Assembly (NCBI GenBank): GCA_021793495.1
Contig: JAJYSQ010000111.1
Span: forward strand, 1-6,322
Origin: Actinomycetes bacterium
Lineage (GTDB): Bacteria; Actinomycetota; Actinomycetes; JAJYSQ01
Direction: 5' to 3'
DNA: 6,322 bases
Below, in pieces: positions 5,175 to 6,322 of the stretch. Made by a program: the position numbers and the translations under genes. The notes beneath the pieces are model-generated. The model did no database searches. It was not told the DNA's origin and saw nothing but the letters and a program-made list of their open reading frames with translations. Position 1 is the stretch's first letter; each line of letters opens with the position of its first letter.

Positions 5175-6322
5175 CTATCTCTCCTCTCCCGGCGACGTCG
5201 CGGCAGGTTCTTGGTACCGGCTCCGGTACACCCGCAAGGGTGCGAAGTCGTAGTGAGCCGGTTTGAGCACACTGCCGATGAACACCACGACCGCGGGGAC
5301 CAGCAGGGACACCACGTTGCCGTAGAAGTAGTCCACGTCCGGATCGTCGATGGCCAGGTAGGTCCCGATGCCTGCGACCAGCCCGATCACGATCGAGGCC
5401 ACCACCACAGCCCCGCTGGGCCTGCGCGAACACAGACCCGCCACCAGACCTGCCATCGGGGTGGCGAAGATGATTCCGCTGACAATGTCGATCTGGAGCA
5501 GCGAGACCCCCTCGAGCAGGACGGCGAACACTGCCACCAGGACGCCGAAGACGATCGTGGCCACCTGCGTCCGCCGTTTTCGTTGCGCCGGCGACACCTG
5601 CTGGCGCAGCACCCCGTCCTGGACGTCCACGGCGAAGTTCGCCTGGAAGCCGACCAAAGTGTTGCCGGCAGTGGTCAGCCCGGCCATGAAGATGGTCAGC
5701 GCGAACAACAGGGCACCGACGGCGCCGAAGTTCTCCACGATCACATACGTGCCCACATCGGTGCTCACGCCCAGTTCCTCACCCACGGTCAGCTGGTCCG
5801 CGATACCGATCCCACCGAGGATGGTGCCGAACAGGATCGGGATCGGCAGCCAGGCGACCAACGTGCCAACGATGTAGGACCAGAGCAGGGACTTACTGTT
5901 CGCGGCGGCCCGCGCCTTGGAGAAGTAGCCCTGGTTCAGCAAGACGAAGCCGAAGCTCACCACGAGGGCCACCACGAGGTACCGGATCGAGGCCGCTGCG
6001 AAGAAGTTCAACGCCCCCGGGGTGAACACTGGCGACGACTCGTCGCTGGCAGCACGAGCCAGTCCGTCGTAGAGGGGACGCAACCCGAACCGGGACAGCG
6101 CCAGTGGAAGCAGGACGAGGCTGACCAGGGAGATGACCACGAACTGGATGACGTCGTTGATCACCGCCCCACGCAGCCCCGAGATGGCGATATAAGCCAC
6201 CACCACCGCTGTGGCACACAGCGCCACCACCTTGAACGGGGTGCCGTACGCGCCAGCGATCGCGTAGGCGATGCCGATCATCTGCTCCACACAGATGTAG
6301 AGCGCGAGAAGCAGCATATGCT
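5175..6322 (-). CDS. Sodium:solute symporter (SSS family), N-terminus outside window
   Basis: The visible 381 residues are continuously open to the right edge (an ATG at 6317 is internal), so roughly the first 150 residues of a typical 500-550-residue symporter are missing. The sequence holds about nine or ten hydrophobic spans. The segment G-L-R-G-A-V-I-N-D-V-I-Q (visible residues 47-58, counting from the codon at 6317) matches the SSS family's G-G-x-x-A-V-x-x-T-D-x-x-Q region. N-Q-G-Y-F-S-K-A-R-A-A (128-138) matches the loop with a conserved Q. A helix with M-A-G-L-T-T-A-G-N-T-L (211-221) fits the Na+-site helix that usually reads S-T-A-D-S. These proteins (TC 2.A.21) couple Na+ entry to uptake of sugars, amino acids, organic acids or urea-like solutes. 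It is the first visible gene of an operon with a small membrane protein and a cysteine hydrolase; its promoter lies outside the window. Confidence 0.9.
   Translation of the reverse strand, partial: HMLLLALYICVEQMIGIAYAIAGAYGTPFKVVALCATAVVVAYIAISGLRGAVINDVIQFVVISLVSLVLLPLALSRFGLRPLYDGLARAASDESSPVFTPGALNFFAAASIRYLVVALVVSFGFVLLNQGYFSKARAAANSKSLLWSYIVGTLVAWLPIPILFGTILGGIGIADQLTVGEELGVSTDVGTYVIVENFGAVGALLFALTIFMAGLTTAGNTLVGFQANFAVDVQDGVLRQQVSPAQRKRRTQVATIVFGVLVAVFAVLLEGVSLLQIDIVSGIIFATPMAGLVAGLCSRRPSGAVVVASIVIGLVAGIGTYLAIDDPDVDYFYGNVVSLLVPAVVVFIGSVLKPAHYDFAPLRVYRSRYQEPAATSPGEER
5181..5185 (-). promoter_or_regulatory. Shine-Dalgarno site of the small membrane protein gene
   Basis: On the minus strand AGGAG is followed by 8 bases and the ATG at 5172. 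The site lies inside the last codons of the symporter gene, whose TAG stop (5177-5175) falls between it and the ATG. This arrangement supports a real coupled start for the small gene. Confidence 0.65.

Noticed and set aside
5012..5272. An N-terminal extension of the hydrolase frame up to 5272
   Set aside because: The extension runs through the small gene and the symporter end and lacks family similarity; the ATG at 5011 has a perfect Shine-Dalgarno site.
5008..5433. The 141-codon form of the small membrane gene
   Set aside because: The extra 87 residues overlap the symporter coding end in another frame, are Arg/Gly-rich and look non-coding; the ATG at 5172 with its AGGAG site gives a sensible 54-residue protein.
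1..6322. A novel defence, mobile or RNA-guided system
   Set aside because: No recombinase, nuclease, helicase, reverse transcriptase, direct-repeat array or composition shift was seen; all coding space is explained by transport and hydrolase genes.

Overview
The window is very GC-rich. Its strong third-position G/C bias opens long shadow frames opposite real genes, and its genes are tightly packed with purine-rich Shine-Dalgarno sites. This, plus a TAGGCT-type -10 element just upstream of a start codon, suggests a high-GC actinobacterium, perhaps of the Micrococcales. That placement is inference; nothing in the window fixes the genus.

The left two thirds (positions 1-4409, plus strand) look like a carbohydrate-utilisation locus. 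In order they hold: the C-terminal end of an ADP-ribosylglycohydrolase-family protein (stop at 253); a GC-rich stem-loop at 271-300; a complete GPH-family (MelB-like) sugar:cation symporter (324-1697); a five-bladed beta-propeller protein resembling glycosidases of the GH43/GH32/GH130 type (1720-2709); and a complete GH13 alpha-glucosidase of the oligo-1,6-glucosidase type (2772-4409). Neither glycosidase-like protein has a signal peptide. The simplest model is that the symporter imports a small oligosaccharide or glycoside intact and the two enzymes act on it in the cytoplasm. The GH13 gene may also have its own promoter in the 62-base gap before it.

The right third (4421-6322, minus strand) is a separate, convergent operon. 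Reading from right to left it holds a sodium:solute symporter (SSS family, N-terminus cut off by the window edge), a 54-residue single-span membrane protein, and an isochorismatase-type cysteine hydrolase. The genes are nearly fused: 2 bases separate the symporter stop from the small gene, and the small gene's stop overlaps the hydrolase start as ATGA. This suggests an uptake-and-hydrolysis unit in which the small protein is an accessory subunit of the symporter. The substrate cannot be told from sequence.

The two blocks meet tail to tail with 11 bases between stop codons. No tRNA, rRNA, CRISPR array, insertion sequence or phage gene was seen. The window looks like ordinary catabolic gene content rather than a new defence or mobile system. 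The points most worth following up are the embedded small membrane protein, the propeller protein of unassigned specificity and the uncertain start of the GH13 gene.
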